NCBI RefSeq assembly: GCF_021172145.1
Contig: NZ_CP089095.1
Span: forward strand, 1,364,001-1,428,000
Direction: 5' to 3'
Length of the DNA: 64,000 bases
DNA from: Flavobacterium cyclinae
GTDB taxonomy: Bacteria > Bacteroidota > Bacteroidia > Flavobacteriales > Flavobacteriaceae
Shown here piece by piece: positions 29,701-38,046 of the stretch (its first letter is position 1; each line of letters begins with the position of its first letter). A program made the translations under genes and the position numbers. Under the pieces are notes generated by a model, which saw only the letters and a program-made list of their open reading frames with translations, was not told where the DNA came from and ran no database searches.

Positions 29701-32700
29701 CAACTGGTACAACTTTCAATTGGGTAAGTGGACCTTCTGGATATACTTTTCCAGCTGGTTTTCAAACCCCATTAACAACAAATACTTCATTAACAGGTTT
29801 ACCTGCAGGTACTTATTGTGTTGATGTAACTTCTCCAAATTCATTAGGTGGCGTTGTAACTCAGACATTATTTACTGAAACTTTTGAATCTGGATTAGGG
29901 AATTGGACAATAAATAATTCAGGAGGTCCAAATATTTTTGTATTAAACAATGATTACTTAGGTGGAAGTTGTGTAACAGGTCTAGGAACATTTACTGTAC
30001 CTGCTGTTCCTAATCAACCTGTAGGTGTTACTTCTGGACCTAATAGTAATTATCTTCATATTAAAGCCACTACTACTACAGGTGCAACTTGTGGTGCAGG
30101 TTCAGTGAATTTCATCCCAAATAATGCAAATTTTGACGGTCAAGTATCAGATCAAAAAGCAACCATAAATACAGTTTTTAATACAGTTGGAAAAACGAAT
30201 ATAGTTTTTAATTTTTATTGGTTAGCTCAAGGTGAAACTAATGCAAATGGTGCTGATGATTTCGGTAGTATTGAATATAGTATTAATGGAGGAACGACTT
30301 GGGTTCAAGCAGGAGCAAAATTAAGAAGACAAACTACATGGTTATCTGATTTTAGAACTGATCCTCTTTGGGATAACCAAGCAGATCTTAGATTTAGAGT
30401 TAGATGGCAAAATGATGCTAGTTCTAGTATTGATCCACCTATCTCAATAGACGAAATAGTTATTACAGCTGATGTAATTACTACAGCTTCTTGTGGAACG
30501 ACTGTTCAAGAATGTTTTACAATTTTACCAACACCAGCTGTACCAACAATTACATCAGTAGCGGCTAGTTGTTCAGTAGCAGGAAGTTCAACGATTTCAA
30601 ATTACAATGCATCGAATACATACACATTTTCACCAGTTGGACCAACAGTTGGAGCAGGAGGTTTAATTTCTGGAATGACATTTGGAACAAGTTATACAGT
30701 AACAGCAACCAATGGAGGATGTACTTCAGCAGCATCAGCTAGTTTTAATAATGCAGCACAATTACCAACACCAGTTGTACCAACGATTACTTCAGTAGCT
30801 GCTACATGTTCAGCAGCAGGAAGTTCAACGATATCAAATTATAGCGCATCGAATACATACACCTTCACACCAGTTGGACCAACAGTTGGAGCAGGAGGAT
30901 TGATTTCAGGTATGACAGTTGGAACAAGTTATACAGTAACAGCAACCAATGGAGGATGTACTTCAGCGGCATCAGCTAGTTTTAGTAATGCAGCTCAGTT
31001 ACCAACCCCAGCTGTACCAACGATTACTTCAGTAGCGGCTACATGTTCAGCAGCAGGAAGTTCAACGATATCAAATTATAGTACATCGAATACCTATACG
31101 TTTTCACCAGTTGGACCAACAGTTGGCGCAGGAGGATTGATTTCAGGCATGACAGTTGGAACAAGTTATACAGTAACAGCAACCAATGGAGGATGTACTT
31201 CAGCAGTATCAGCTAGTTTTAGTAATGCAGCACAATTACCAACACCAGCGGTACCAACAATTACTTCAGTAGCAGCTACATGTTCAACAGCAGGAAGTTC
31301 AACGATATCAAATTATAGCGCATCGAATACCTATACGTTTTCACCAGTTGGACCAACAGTTGGAGCAGGAGGATTGATTTCAGGTATGACCGTTGGAACA
31401 AGTTATACAGTAACAGCAACCGATGGAGGATGTACTTCAGCAGCATCAGCTAGTTTTAGTAATGCAGCACAATTACCAACACCAGCTGTACCAACAATTA
31501 CTTCAGTAGCAGCAGATTGTTCTGCATCAGGAAGTTCAACGATTTCAAATTACAATGCATCGAATACATACACGTTCACACCAGTTGGACCAACAGTTGG
31601 AGCAGGAGGATTGATTTCAGGTATGACCGTTGGAACAAGTTATACAGTAACAGCAACCGATGGAGGATGTACTACAGCAGCATCAGCTAGTTTTAGTAAT
31701 GCATCACAATTACCAACACCAGCTGTACCAACAATTACTTCAGTAGCTGCTACATGTTCAGCAGCAGGAAGCTCAACGATATCAAATTACAACGCATCGA
31801 ATACCTATACGTTTTCACCAGTTGGACCAACAGTTGGAGCTGGAGGATTGATTTCAGGTATGACAGTCGGAACAAGTTATACGGTAACCGCAAGCAATGG
31901 AGGATGTACTTCAACAGTATCAGCTAGTTTTAGTAATGCAGCTCAGTTACCAACACCAGTTGTACCAACGATTACTTCAGTAGCGGCTACATGTTCAACA
32001 GCAGGAAGTTCAACAATATCAAATTATAGTGCATCTAATACGTATACGTTCACACCAGTTGGACCAACAGTTGGAGCAGGAGGATTGATTTCAGGTATGA
32101 CAGTTGGAACAAGTTATACAGTAACAGCAACCAATGGTGGATGTACTTCAGCGGCATCAGCTAGTTTTAGTAATGCAGCTCAGTTACCAACACCAGTTGT
32201 ACCAACGATTACTTCAGTAGCGGCTACATGTTCAGCAGCAGGAAGTTCAACGATATCAAATTATAATGCATCGAATACGTATACTTTCTCACCATCAGGA
32301 CCAACAGTTGGAGCAGGAGGATTAGTTTCAGGTATGACAGTTGGAACAAGTTATACAGTAACAGCAACCAATGGAGGATGTACTTCAGCGGCATCAGCTA
32401 GTTTTAGTAATGCAGCTCAGTTACCAACACCAGCTGTACCAACAATTACATCAGTAGCGGCTACATGTTCAGCAGCAGGAAGTTCAACGATATCAAATTA
32501 TAGCGCATCGAATACATATACTTTCACACCAGTTGGACCAACAGTTGGCGCTGGAGGATTGATTTCAGGTATGACCGTTGGAACAAGTTATACAGTAACA
32601 GCAACCAATGGAGGATGTACTTCAGCGGCATCAGCTAGTTTTAGCAATGCAGCTCAGTTACCAACACCAGCTTTACCAACAATTACTTCAGTAGCAGCAA

Positions 32701-35240
32701 CATGTTCAGCAGCAGGAAGTTCAACGATATCAAATTATAATGCATCGAATACGTATACTTTCTCACCATCAGGACCAACAGTTGGAGCAGGAGGATTGAT
32801 TTCAGGCATGACAGTTGGAACAAGTTATACAGTTACAGCAACCAATGGAGGATGTACTTCAGCGGCATCAGCTAGTTTTAGTAATGCAGCTCAGTTACCA
32901 ACACCAGCTGTACCAACGATTACTTCAGTAGCAGCTACATGTTCAGCAGCAGGAAGTTCAACGATATCAAATTATAGCGCATCGAATACATATACTTTCA
33001 CACCAGTTGGACCAACAGTTGGCGCTGGAGGATTGATTTCAGGTATGACCGTTGGAACAAGTTATACAGTAACAGCAACCAATGGAGGATGTACTTCAGC
33101 GGCATCAGCTAGTTTTAGCAATGCAGCTCAGTTACCAACACCAGCTTTACCAACAATTACTTCAGTAGCAGCAACATGTTCAGCAGCAGGAAGTTCAACG
33201 ATATCAAATTATAATGCATCGAATACGTATACTTTCTCACCATCAGGACCAACAGTTGGAGCAGGAGGATTGATTTCAGGCATGACAGTTGGAACAAGTT
33301 ATACAGTTACAGCAACCAATGGAGGATGTACTTCAGCGGCATCAGCTAGTTTTAGTAATGCAGCTCAGTTACCAACACCAGCTGTACCAACGATTACTTC
33401 AGTAGCAGCTACATGTTCAGCAGCAGGAAGTTCAACGATATCAAATTATAGCGCATCGAATACCTATACATTCACACCAGTTGGACCAACAGTTGGCGCA
33501 GGAGGATTGATTTCAGGTATGACATTTGGAACAAGTTATACAGTAACAGCTTCAAATGGATTTTGTACTTCTGTATCATCTCCTTCTTTTGTTAATCAAG
33601 ATATTAGTACACCTAGTATAACGAATATAGCATTCAGTTCAAATATTTGTGATGGAAGTAGTACAGACATAGTTTTAAGTAGTAATTTTCCTGGTATTAC
33701 AACATATACTTGGAGTGCAACAGTATCGAATATAACAGGTTCATATGTAACAAGTGGAACAGAAGCTGATATTAATCAGATTGCGACATTGAACAATCCA
33801 GAAACTATAGGAACTATAACTATGACTATAATTCCAAATGCAAATGGATGTGATGGTACGCCAAGAACAATAGAAATAACAGTTAATCCAAATCCGGTAA
33901 TTGAGAGTGTAAGCGTATCGGATACTGCGGTTTGTTCAGGATCAAATATTCATGTAGATGTTGTAGGGAACATTAGTGGAATAACTTACACATGGACAGC
34001 TATAACAAGTGGAGTAAATATAGTAGGCGGGACTACTTCAGGAACAATTGCGGCAACTTCAACAACTACAAGTTTTGATATACAAGTGGTTACTAGTAAC
34101 CCATTAGTAGCAGGAACTATTTATTTTGAAGTAAGTTCGGTTCGAAATGGATGTACAGGAAATACACTTTCAAGTGCTGTTGTAACGGTTAATCCAAATC
34201 CAGGATTACCAATTCCGTCACCAGTAAAAACCATTTGTAGTGAAGAGGGAACAGATTTAATAGTAGATGTTTCGCCACTTATTGCAGGTACAGAGTTAAC
34301 ATGGGAAGTATTAACAGTAGTTAATGTATCTGGAGCAACACCAGGAACAGGAGTAGCACCAGTTACGATAAATGATATTTTAACTGCTACTACAAATACT
34401 CAAGGATATGTTATTTACCGTGTGAGATCGAGTTTAGGAGATTGTCAAGGAGGATATACAGATTATAGAGTTAATGTAAACCCTTCACCACGACCAGTAT
34501 TATCAGATGGTAATATTTGTATTACGGCATCAGGAGAAGTATATCAGACATATACATTGAATACAGGTTTGAATGATGTGGATTATGATTTTGAGTGGTT
34601 TGATACAAATGGAAATATTATACCAGGAGCAACCAATGCAACATTGGTAGTTGATGAAGCAGGAACTTACAGTGTAATAGCAACGAATTGGTCAACAGGA
34701 TGTTCATCAGATCCAATGTTATCAACCGCTACAGCAACAGTTACGGCTACAACTCCAGCAACATCAATGGCAATAGTTCAAAGTGAGTATTTTAGTGATA
34801 ATGCTACTATTACAGTTACAGTACCAGATGGTTCAGGAAGTATAATGTATGCATTAGATGAAGGTTCATTTCAATCATCAAATGTGTTTACAGGAGTAAG
34901 TGCAGGGGAACATACAGTAACGGTTATAGATACCGAAGGCTGTACGTATATGACACAAACAGTATTGATAATTGATTACCCAACATATTTTACACCAAAT
35001 GGAGATGGAATCAATGACACATGGAATATCATTGGTTTAAATCAAGCGGATGCTAAATTGTACATTTTTGATCGATATGGAAAACTATTAAAACAATTGA
35101 GTACAACAGTTGCAAGTCAAGGTTGGGATGGTACTTATAACCAAGAAGAATTACCATCTACGGACTATTGGTTTACATTAGATTACACAGAAAATGGTGT
35201 TGCTAAACAATTTAAAGCTCATTTTTCATTGATAAGATAA
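26709..35240 (+). CDS. Giant repetitive T9SS type B adhesin (SprB-like)
   Basis: 2843-residue exported protein. The signal peptide is followed by a CUB-like domain (~30-165, GGEVFYDAGG...YESLDIYDG), several beta-sandwich and Ig-like domains with paired cysteines (~170-1270, including ICSGQTATLTASA and SYWVSQTVGGCES), and thirteen 79-residue repeats (~1277-2300). More Ig-like domains follow. The last ~90 residues (YFTPNGDGINDTWNI to FKAHFSLIR) form the type B T9SS sorting domain. It has its own promoter. It is probably a surface adhesin moved by the gliding machinery or used for attachment. Its repeats are nearly the same as those of the adhesin 10 kb upstream. Confidence 0.88.
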   Translation: MNSIAIKRVKNILYLVTLMIGISGWTQNILISQGGTVNVTGGEVFYDAGGAAGNDGNTTYTITLMPPAGQSVCVDFTSFSSYESLDIYDGTTVSATNIGTLKGNYGTAYNAGGAPYNTGQPALGGVVQAELKPGIFCANNATGALTFKFTNSSSSQSTGWVGNVITYAKPTSGCTISISANPSTICLGGSTTLTATGTIGSALINNDFNSSSLGAGWSATPGGVAFVNVLSCQPNYGYNTQNTDNSIFAWMQNVAAPRVLESNSFDVSNGGVLSFDFREASDDNGGNGCEAMDDKEGVYIQYSTNNGVSWVNMKLLFPSVESNFPSAANIGCGTYVYNWNTTTVPIPAAAMTANTKFRWYQHQSTSATQDSWGIDNVKIIKNVSSTITITDLLTNTVVATSTNTSVNVAVSPTSSRTYRATISDGTSSCSQDILVTVNGSTATTIAYSGTPFLPNAGPSNVTVTNGPVSGTYSASPAGLTLNTTTGQITPSTSTPGTYTVSVPTSCGTATATVEILSSSCGNCATASCPVISITETTAALGQTNISTALGVAGDQLGNAPLVPGETITICVPVTVVAGSTILGFKQLTSSSPGGCGNVTEEIITYQLTSTSCGAPILPNRTNASSVASGFNPEWDGLAAGNYVLCFTMSVTNTALCTSVDIQGLGYYNVVPAPVPCQDYQIQMYSDDLLLNPITKTAFACSDASVFLGPDSFSTTFDSGLPYNSVNISITANVGNLNNLVIYRYNSANVLVETLTVPAGGVTNNYFLRPTGAYYSLDKTNLTSGNYSYTITDNISGAVLATGTWIITAGAESLKTGLLLFQGTGSYSGPGVSNGFDPAPAGSGGDDYTDDRGIGVFNPQLAGVGTHTITYTWDNGLPAPNHCTLTRSMVVTVSGPNAPTVTNVSICSGQTATLTASAVTGTVNWYSSASGGSSIFTGNPFTTPVLTAGTSYWVSQTVGGCESARTQVDVSISAGTPATYTTTLVNCEPGSINLSSVLPTGTTFNWVSGPSGYTFPAGFQTPLTTNTSLTGLPAGTYCVDVTSPNSLGGVVTQTLFTETFESGLGNWTINNSGGPNIFVLNNDYLGGSCVTGLGTFTVPAVPNQPVGVTSGPNSNYLHIKATTTTGATCGAGSVNFIPNNANFDGQVSDQKATINTVFNTVGKTNIVFNFYWLAQGETNANGADDFGSIEYSINGGTTWVQAGAKLRRQTTWLSDFRTDPLWDNQADLRFRVRWQNDASSSIDPPISIDEIVITADVITTASCGTTVQECFTILPTPAVPTITSVAASCSVAGSSTISNYNASNTYTFSPVGPTVGAGGLISGMTFGTSYTVTATNGGCTSAASASFNNAAQLPTPVVPTITSVAATCSAAGSSTISNYSASNTYTFTPVGPTVGAGGLISGMTVGTSYTVTATNGGCTSAASASFSNAAQLPTPAVPTITSVAATCSAAGSSTISNYSTSNTYTFSPVGPTVGAGGLISGMTVGTSYTVTATNGGCTSAVSASFSNAAQLPTPAVPTITSVAATCSTAGSSTISNYSASNTYTFSPVGPTVGAGGLISGMTVGTSYTVTATDGGCTSAASASFSNAAQLPTPAVPTITSVAADCSASGSSTISNYNASNTYTFTPVGPTVGAGGLISGMTVGTSYTVTATDGGCTTAASASFSNASQLPTPAVPTITSVAATCSAAGSSTISNYNASNTYTFSPVGPTVGAGGLISGMTVGTSYTVTASNGGCTSTVSASFSNAAQLPTPVVPTITSVAATCSTAGSSTISNYSASNTYTFTPVGPTVGAGGLISGMTVGTSYTVTATNGGCTSAASASFSNAAQLPTPVVPTITSVAATCSAAGSSTISNYNASNTYTFSPSGPTVGAGGLVSGMTVGTSYTVTATNGGCTSAASASFSNAAQLPTPAVPTITSVAATCSAAGSSTISNYSASNTYTFTPVGPTVGAGGLISGMTVGTSYTVTATNGGCTSAASASFSNAAQLPTPALPTITSVAATCSAAGSSTISNYNASNTYTFSPSGPTVGAGGLISGMTVGTSYTVTATNGGCTSAASASFSNAAQLPTPAVPTITSVAATCSAAGSSTISNYSASNTYTFTPVGPTVGAGGLISGMTVGTSYTVTATNGGCTSAASASFSNAAQLPTPALPTITSVAATCSAAGSSTISNYNASNTYTFSPSGPTVGAGGLISGMTVGTSYTVTATNGGCTSAASASFSNAAQLPTPAVPTITSVAATCSAAGSSTISNYSASNTYTFTPVGPTVGAGGLISGMTFGTSYTVTASNGFCTSVSSPSFVNQDISTPSITNIAFSSNICDGSSTDIVLSSNFPGITTYTWSATVSNITGSYVTSGTEADINQIATLNNPETIGTITMTIIPNANGCDGTPRTIEITVNPNPVIESVSVSDTAVCSGSNIHVDVVGNISGITYTWTAITSGVNIVGGTTSGTIAATSTTTSFDIQVVTSNPLVAGTIYFEVSSVRNGCTGNTLSSAVVTVNPNPGLPIPSPVKTICSEEGTDLIVDVSPLIAGTELTWEVLTVVNVSGATPGTGVAPVTINDILTATTNTQGYVIYRVRSSLGDCQGGYTDYRVNVNPSPRPVLSDGNICITASGEVYQTYTLNTGLNDVDYDFEWFDTNGNIIPGATNATLVVDEAGTYSVIATNWSTGCSSDPMLSTATATVTATTPATSMAIVQSEYFSDNATITVTVPDGSGSIMYALDEGSFQSSNVFTGVSAGEHTVTVIDTEGCTYMTQTVLIIDYPTYFTPNGDGINDTWNIIGLNQADAKLYIFDRYGKLLKQLSTTVASQGWDGTYNQEELPSTDYWFTLDYTENGVAKQFKAHFSLIR
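30537..33611 (+). repeat. Thirteen tandem 237-bp repeats (79-aa modules)
   Basis: Same module family as at 20234-23068. Period checked by eye, for example CTAGTTTTAG at 32161 and 32398. Between about 32430 and 33400 a two-module unit of 474 bp is duplicated almost exactly (TPV-type then PSG-type modules), a sign of recent expansion. Confidence 0.95.
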
Positions 35241-35241
35241 T

Positions 35242-35340
35242 ATGAAGAAAAACAATTTAAATATGTGTAATATATTATTGATAGTAATTAATACCATTAT
35301 TTCAATTGGATTATTAGTATTAATAGTTAAATGTAGTTAA
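35242..35340 (+). CDS. Candidate ilv leader peptide (32 aa, half Ile/Leu/Val)
   Basis: A 32-codon ATG frame beginning one base after the adhesin stop: MKKNNLNMCN, then ILLIVINTIISIGLLVLIV, then KCS. Sixteen of 32 residues are Ile, Leu or Val, and 15 of the 19 in the core. It lies just upstream of the branched-chain amino-acid operon, with a strong hairpin-T-run between it and ilvE. This arrangement resembles E. coli ilvL-type ribosome-mediated attenuation. The alternative is a one-span membrane micropeptide or chance. No clear anti-terminator pairing was found by eye. Confidence 0.45.
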   Translation: MKKNNLNMCNILLIVINTIISIGLLVLIVKCS

Positions 35341-35421
35341 TAATATGCAAAATATTCAAAATCAAATTATTATAATTAAAATTATTCGTAGTTATTAGAC
35401 GGATTGGTTTATTTTTTATTT

Positions 35422-35457
35422 GCCTTTCCTCTAATAACATAAGGAAAGGCTTTTTTT
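35422..35457 (+). terminator. Strong hairpin terminator or attenuator before ilvE
   Basis: GCCTTTCCT (35422-35430) pairs perfectly with AGGAAAGGC (35442-35450), followed by seven T. Only 18 bases separate the T-run from the ilvE start, which leaves little room for a promoter between them. A promoter for the operon is therefore probably upstream, making the hairpin a possible attenuator. Confidence 0.85.
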
Positions 35458-35475
35458 ATTTTAAATTTTTAAATT

Positions 35476-36363
35476 ATGTATTACAACGAAAACACCACCA
35501 TTTTTTTAAACGGGCAATTTGTAAAAGTTAAAGAGGCCCCAGTTAGTATTTATAACCAAACAATGCATTATGGTAATGGCGTATTTGAAGGTATTAGAGC
35601 CTATGATACTCCAGATGGTGTCCGAATTTTCAAGGCAAAAGAGCATTATGAAAGATTGCATTATTCGGCTGAAGTAATGCATATTAATTTACAATATTCA
35701 GTAAAAGAATTAGAATTAATTACCTATAAACTATTGGAATTAAACGGATTAAAAGATGCGTACATACGTCCATTAGTGTATTTAGGAGATAATATGTCAT
35801 TAACTCCAACAAATGAAGTTCATGTAGTAATAATGGCTTGGGAATGGGGTAAATACTTAGGGGATAAGTTATTACGAGTGATGCTTTCTTCTTTCCAACG
35901 TCCAAATCCAAAATCATGTTTTGTAGAAGCTAAAGTAGTGGGACACTATACCAACAGCATTTTAGCTACAACAGAAGCAAAATCAAAAGGTTACGATGAA
36001 GCCTTATTGACCGATATGAATGGTTATGTTGCTGAAGGTCCAGGTGCCAACTTCTTCATTGAAAAAGATGGAAAATTATTCACAGCACCATTAGGAAATA
36101 TTCTTGCAGGAATTACACGTCAAACTGTTTTAGAAATTGGAAAAGAATTAGGTTACGAGATTGAAGAAAAATATTTCACACCTGATGAAATTTTTACAGC
36201 AGATAGCGCTTTCTTCTGTGGAACTGCAGCAGAGGTTATCGGAATTGAATCAGTGAATGAATATAAATTCCCTCTAGATTGGGAAGATTCAATAGGAGCT
36301 GTAATTCAGAAAAAATACAAAAGAAGAGTTGCTCATAATGAATATCAAAACGTGTACTTGTAA
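35476..36363 (+). CDS. ilvE: Branched-chain amino-acid aminotransferase
   Basis: PLP enzyme (class IV aminotransferase) making Leu, Ile and Val from their 2-oxo acids. Visible motifs are the N-terminal [13 protein letters not shown] (~residue 31), the catalytic-lysine region [13 protein letters not shown] (~150), and [20 protein letters not shown] (~175-194). Length 295 aa is normal. It is the first structural gene of the ilv operon. Its stop overlaps the ilvD start (TAATG). Confidence 0.94.
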   Translation: MYYNENTTIFLNGQFVKVKEAPVSIYNQTMHYGNGVFEGIRAYDTPDGVRIFKAKEHYERLHYSAEVMHINLQYSVKELELITYKLLELNGLKDAYIRPLVYLGDNMSLTPTNEVHVVIMAWEWGKYLGDKLLRVMLSSFQRPNPKSCFVEAKVVGHYTNSILATTEAKSKGYDEALLTDMNGYVAEGPGANFFIEKDGKLFTAPLGNILAGITRQTVLEIGKELGYEIEEKYFTPDEIFTADSAFFCGTAAEVIGIESVNEYKFPLDWEDSIGAVIQKKYKRRVAHNEYQNVYL

Positions 36364-38042
36364 TGGAATTAAATAGACATAGTAAAACAATCACTCAAGA
36401 TCCAACGCAACCCGCAGCACAAGCGATGTTGTATGGAATAGGATTGTCAGAAAAAGAATTGAGTCAGCCCTTTATCGGAATTGCTTCAATGGGATATGAT
36501 GGAAACACCTGTAATATGCACCTAAATCATTTGGCTTCTTTGATTAAAAAGGAAGTCAATAAAAATGAAATGGTGGGTTTAATTTTCAATACCATTGGAA
36601 TTAGTGATGGTATTACAAACGGTACCGATGGAATGCGCTATTCCTTAGTAAGTAGAGAAATTATTGCCGATAGTATTGAAAGTGTTGTTTCAGGACATTA
36701 TTATGATGGAGTTGTAGCAATACCTGGTTGCGATAAAAACATGCCAGGAAGTATCATCGCTATGGGAAGATTAAATCGTCCGTCTATAATGGTATACGGC
36801 GGAACAATAGCTCCAGGAAAATACCAAGGAAAAGATTTAAATATTGTTTCTGCTTTTGAAGCATTAGGAGAAAAAATTGCAGGAAAAATTTCGGAAGACG
36901 AATATAAAAACATCATTAAAAACGCTTGTCCAGGTGCAGGAGCTTGTGGTGGAATGTACACAGCAAATACCATGGCTATTGCAATAGAAGCTTTAGGAAT
37001 GAGTTTACCCTATTCAAGTTCTAATCCTGCTATAAGTAATGAGAAGATTGAAGAGTGTGAATCCGTTTCATTTTATATGAAGCAACTTTTGGAAAAAAAT
37101 ATTTGTCCTAAAGACATCATGACTTTTGAAGCTTTTGAAAATGCACTGACGGTTTTAATTGCCCTAGGAGGAAGTACCAACGCCGTTTTACACATGATTG
37201 CAATGGCAAGAAGTGTTGGAGTAACCATTACTCAAGACGATTTTCAACGCATCAGTAATAAAACACCATTGATTGCCGATTTCAAACCTGGAGGAAATTA
37301 TTTGATGCAAAACCTTCACGAAAAAGGAGGAGTCCCAATGGTTTTAAAATATTTATTGAGTAAAGGAATGTTGCATGGCGATTGTTTAACGGTTACCTCT
37401 AAAACACTTCGAGAAAATCTTGAAGGTGTTCCAGATATCGATTTTGAAAGTCAAAATATTATAAAACCAATTGAAAGTCCTATTAAGCCAACTGGACATC
37501 TTCAAATTTTGTATGGAAATCTCGCTCCTAAAGGTTCTGTTGCTAAAATAACGGGTAAAGAAGGCGAATTTTTTATGGGGAGAGCAAGAGTGTTTGATGG
37601 CGAGAAAGAACTGATTAAAGGTATAGAAGATAAAAAAATAAATGCTGGCGATGTCGTAGTTATACGATATGTAGGTCCGAAGGGGGGACCTGGTATGCCA
37701 GAAATGCTAAAACCAACATCCGCATTAATCGGGGCAGGTTTGGGGAAAAGTGTCGCATTAATTACGGATGGACGTTTTAGCGGTGGTACTCATGGTTTTG
37801 TTGTAGGTCATATTTCACCAGAAGCCTATGATGGTGGCACCATTGCATTAGTTGAAGATGACGATGTAATAGAAATTGATGCAATAGAAAACACAATTCA
37901 TTTGCATGTTAGTGATGAGGAATTGCAATATAGAAGAAAAAAATGGGTACAGCCCAAATTAAGAGTTACTAATGGTGTCTTATTGAAGTATGCAAAATTA
38001 GTAACCGATGCATCAAATGGTTGCATAACAGATGAATATTAA
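36363..38042 (+). CDS. ilvD: Dihydroxy-acid dehydratase
   Basis: Dehydrates 2,3-dihydroxy acids to 2-oxo acids for Ile and Val synthesis. The Fe-S cysteines are in NTCNMHLN (~residue 50), PGCDKNMPG (~120) and [17 protein letters not shown] (~191-207). The C-terminal [12 protein letters not shown] and [11 protein letters not shown] segments (~440-475) are family marks. Length 559 aa is normal. Translational coupling to ilvE by a one-base overlap. Confidence 0.96.
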   Translation: MELNRHSKTITQDPTQPAAQAMLYGIGLSEKELSQPFIGIASMGYDGNTCNMHLNHLASLIKKEVNKNEMVGLIFNTIGISDGITNGTDGMRYSLVSREIIADSIESVVSGHYYDGVVAIPGCDKNMPGSIIAMGRLNRPSIMVYGGTIAPGKYQGKDLNIVSAFEALGEKIAGKISEDEYKNIIKNACPGAGACGGMYTANTMAIAIEALGMSLPYSSSNPAISNEKIEECESVSFYMKQLLEKNICPKDIMTFEAFENALTVLIALGGSTNAVLHMIAMARSVGVTITQDDFQRISNKTPLIADFKPGGNYLMQNLHEKGGVPMVLKYLLSKGMLHGDCLTVTSKTLRENLEGVPDIDFESQNIIKPIESPIKPTGHLQILYGNLAPKGSVAKITGKEGEFFMGRARVFDGEKELIKGIEDKKINAGDVVVIRYVGPKGGPGMPEMLKPTSALIGAGLGKSVALITDGRFSGGTHGFVVGHISPEAYDGGTIALVEDDDVIEIDAIENTIHLHVSDEELQYRRKKWVQPKLRVTNGVLLKYAKLVTDASNGCITDEY

Positions 38043-38046
38043 AAAA

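Noticed and set aside
20234..33611. Tandem repeats that might be taken for a CRISPR array
   Set aside because: The period is 237 bp, the repeats are contiguous, in frame and translate into protein modules; there are no short repeats with unique spacers.
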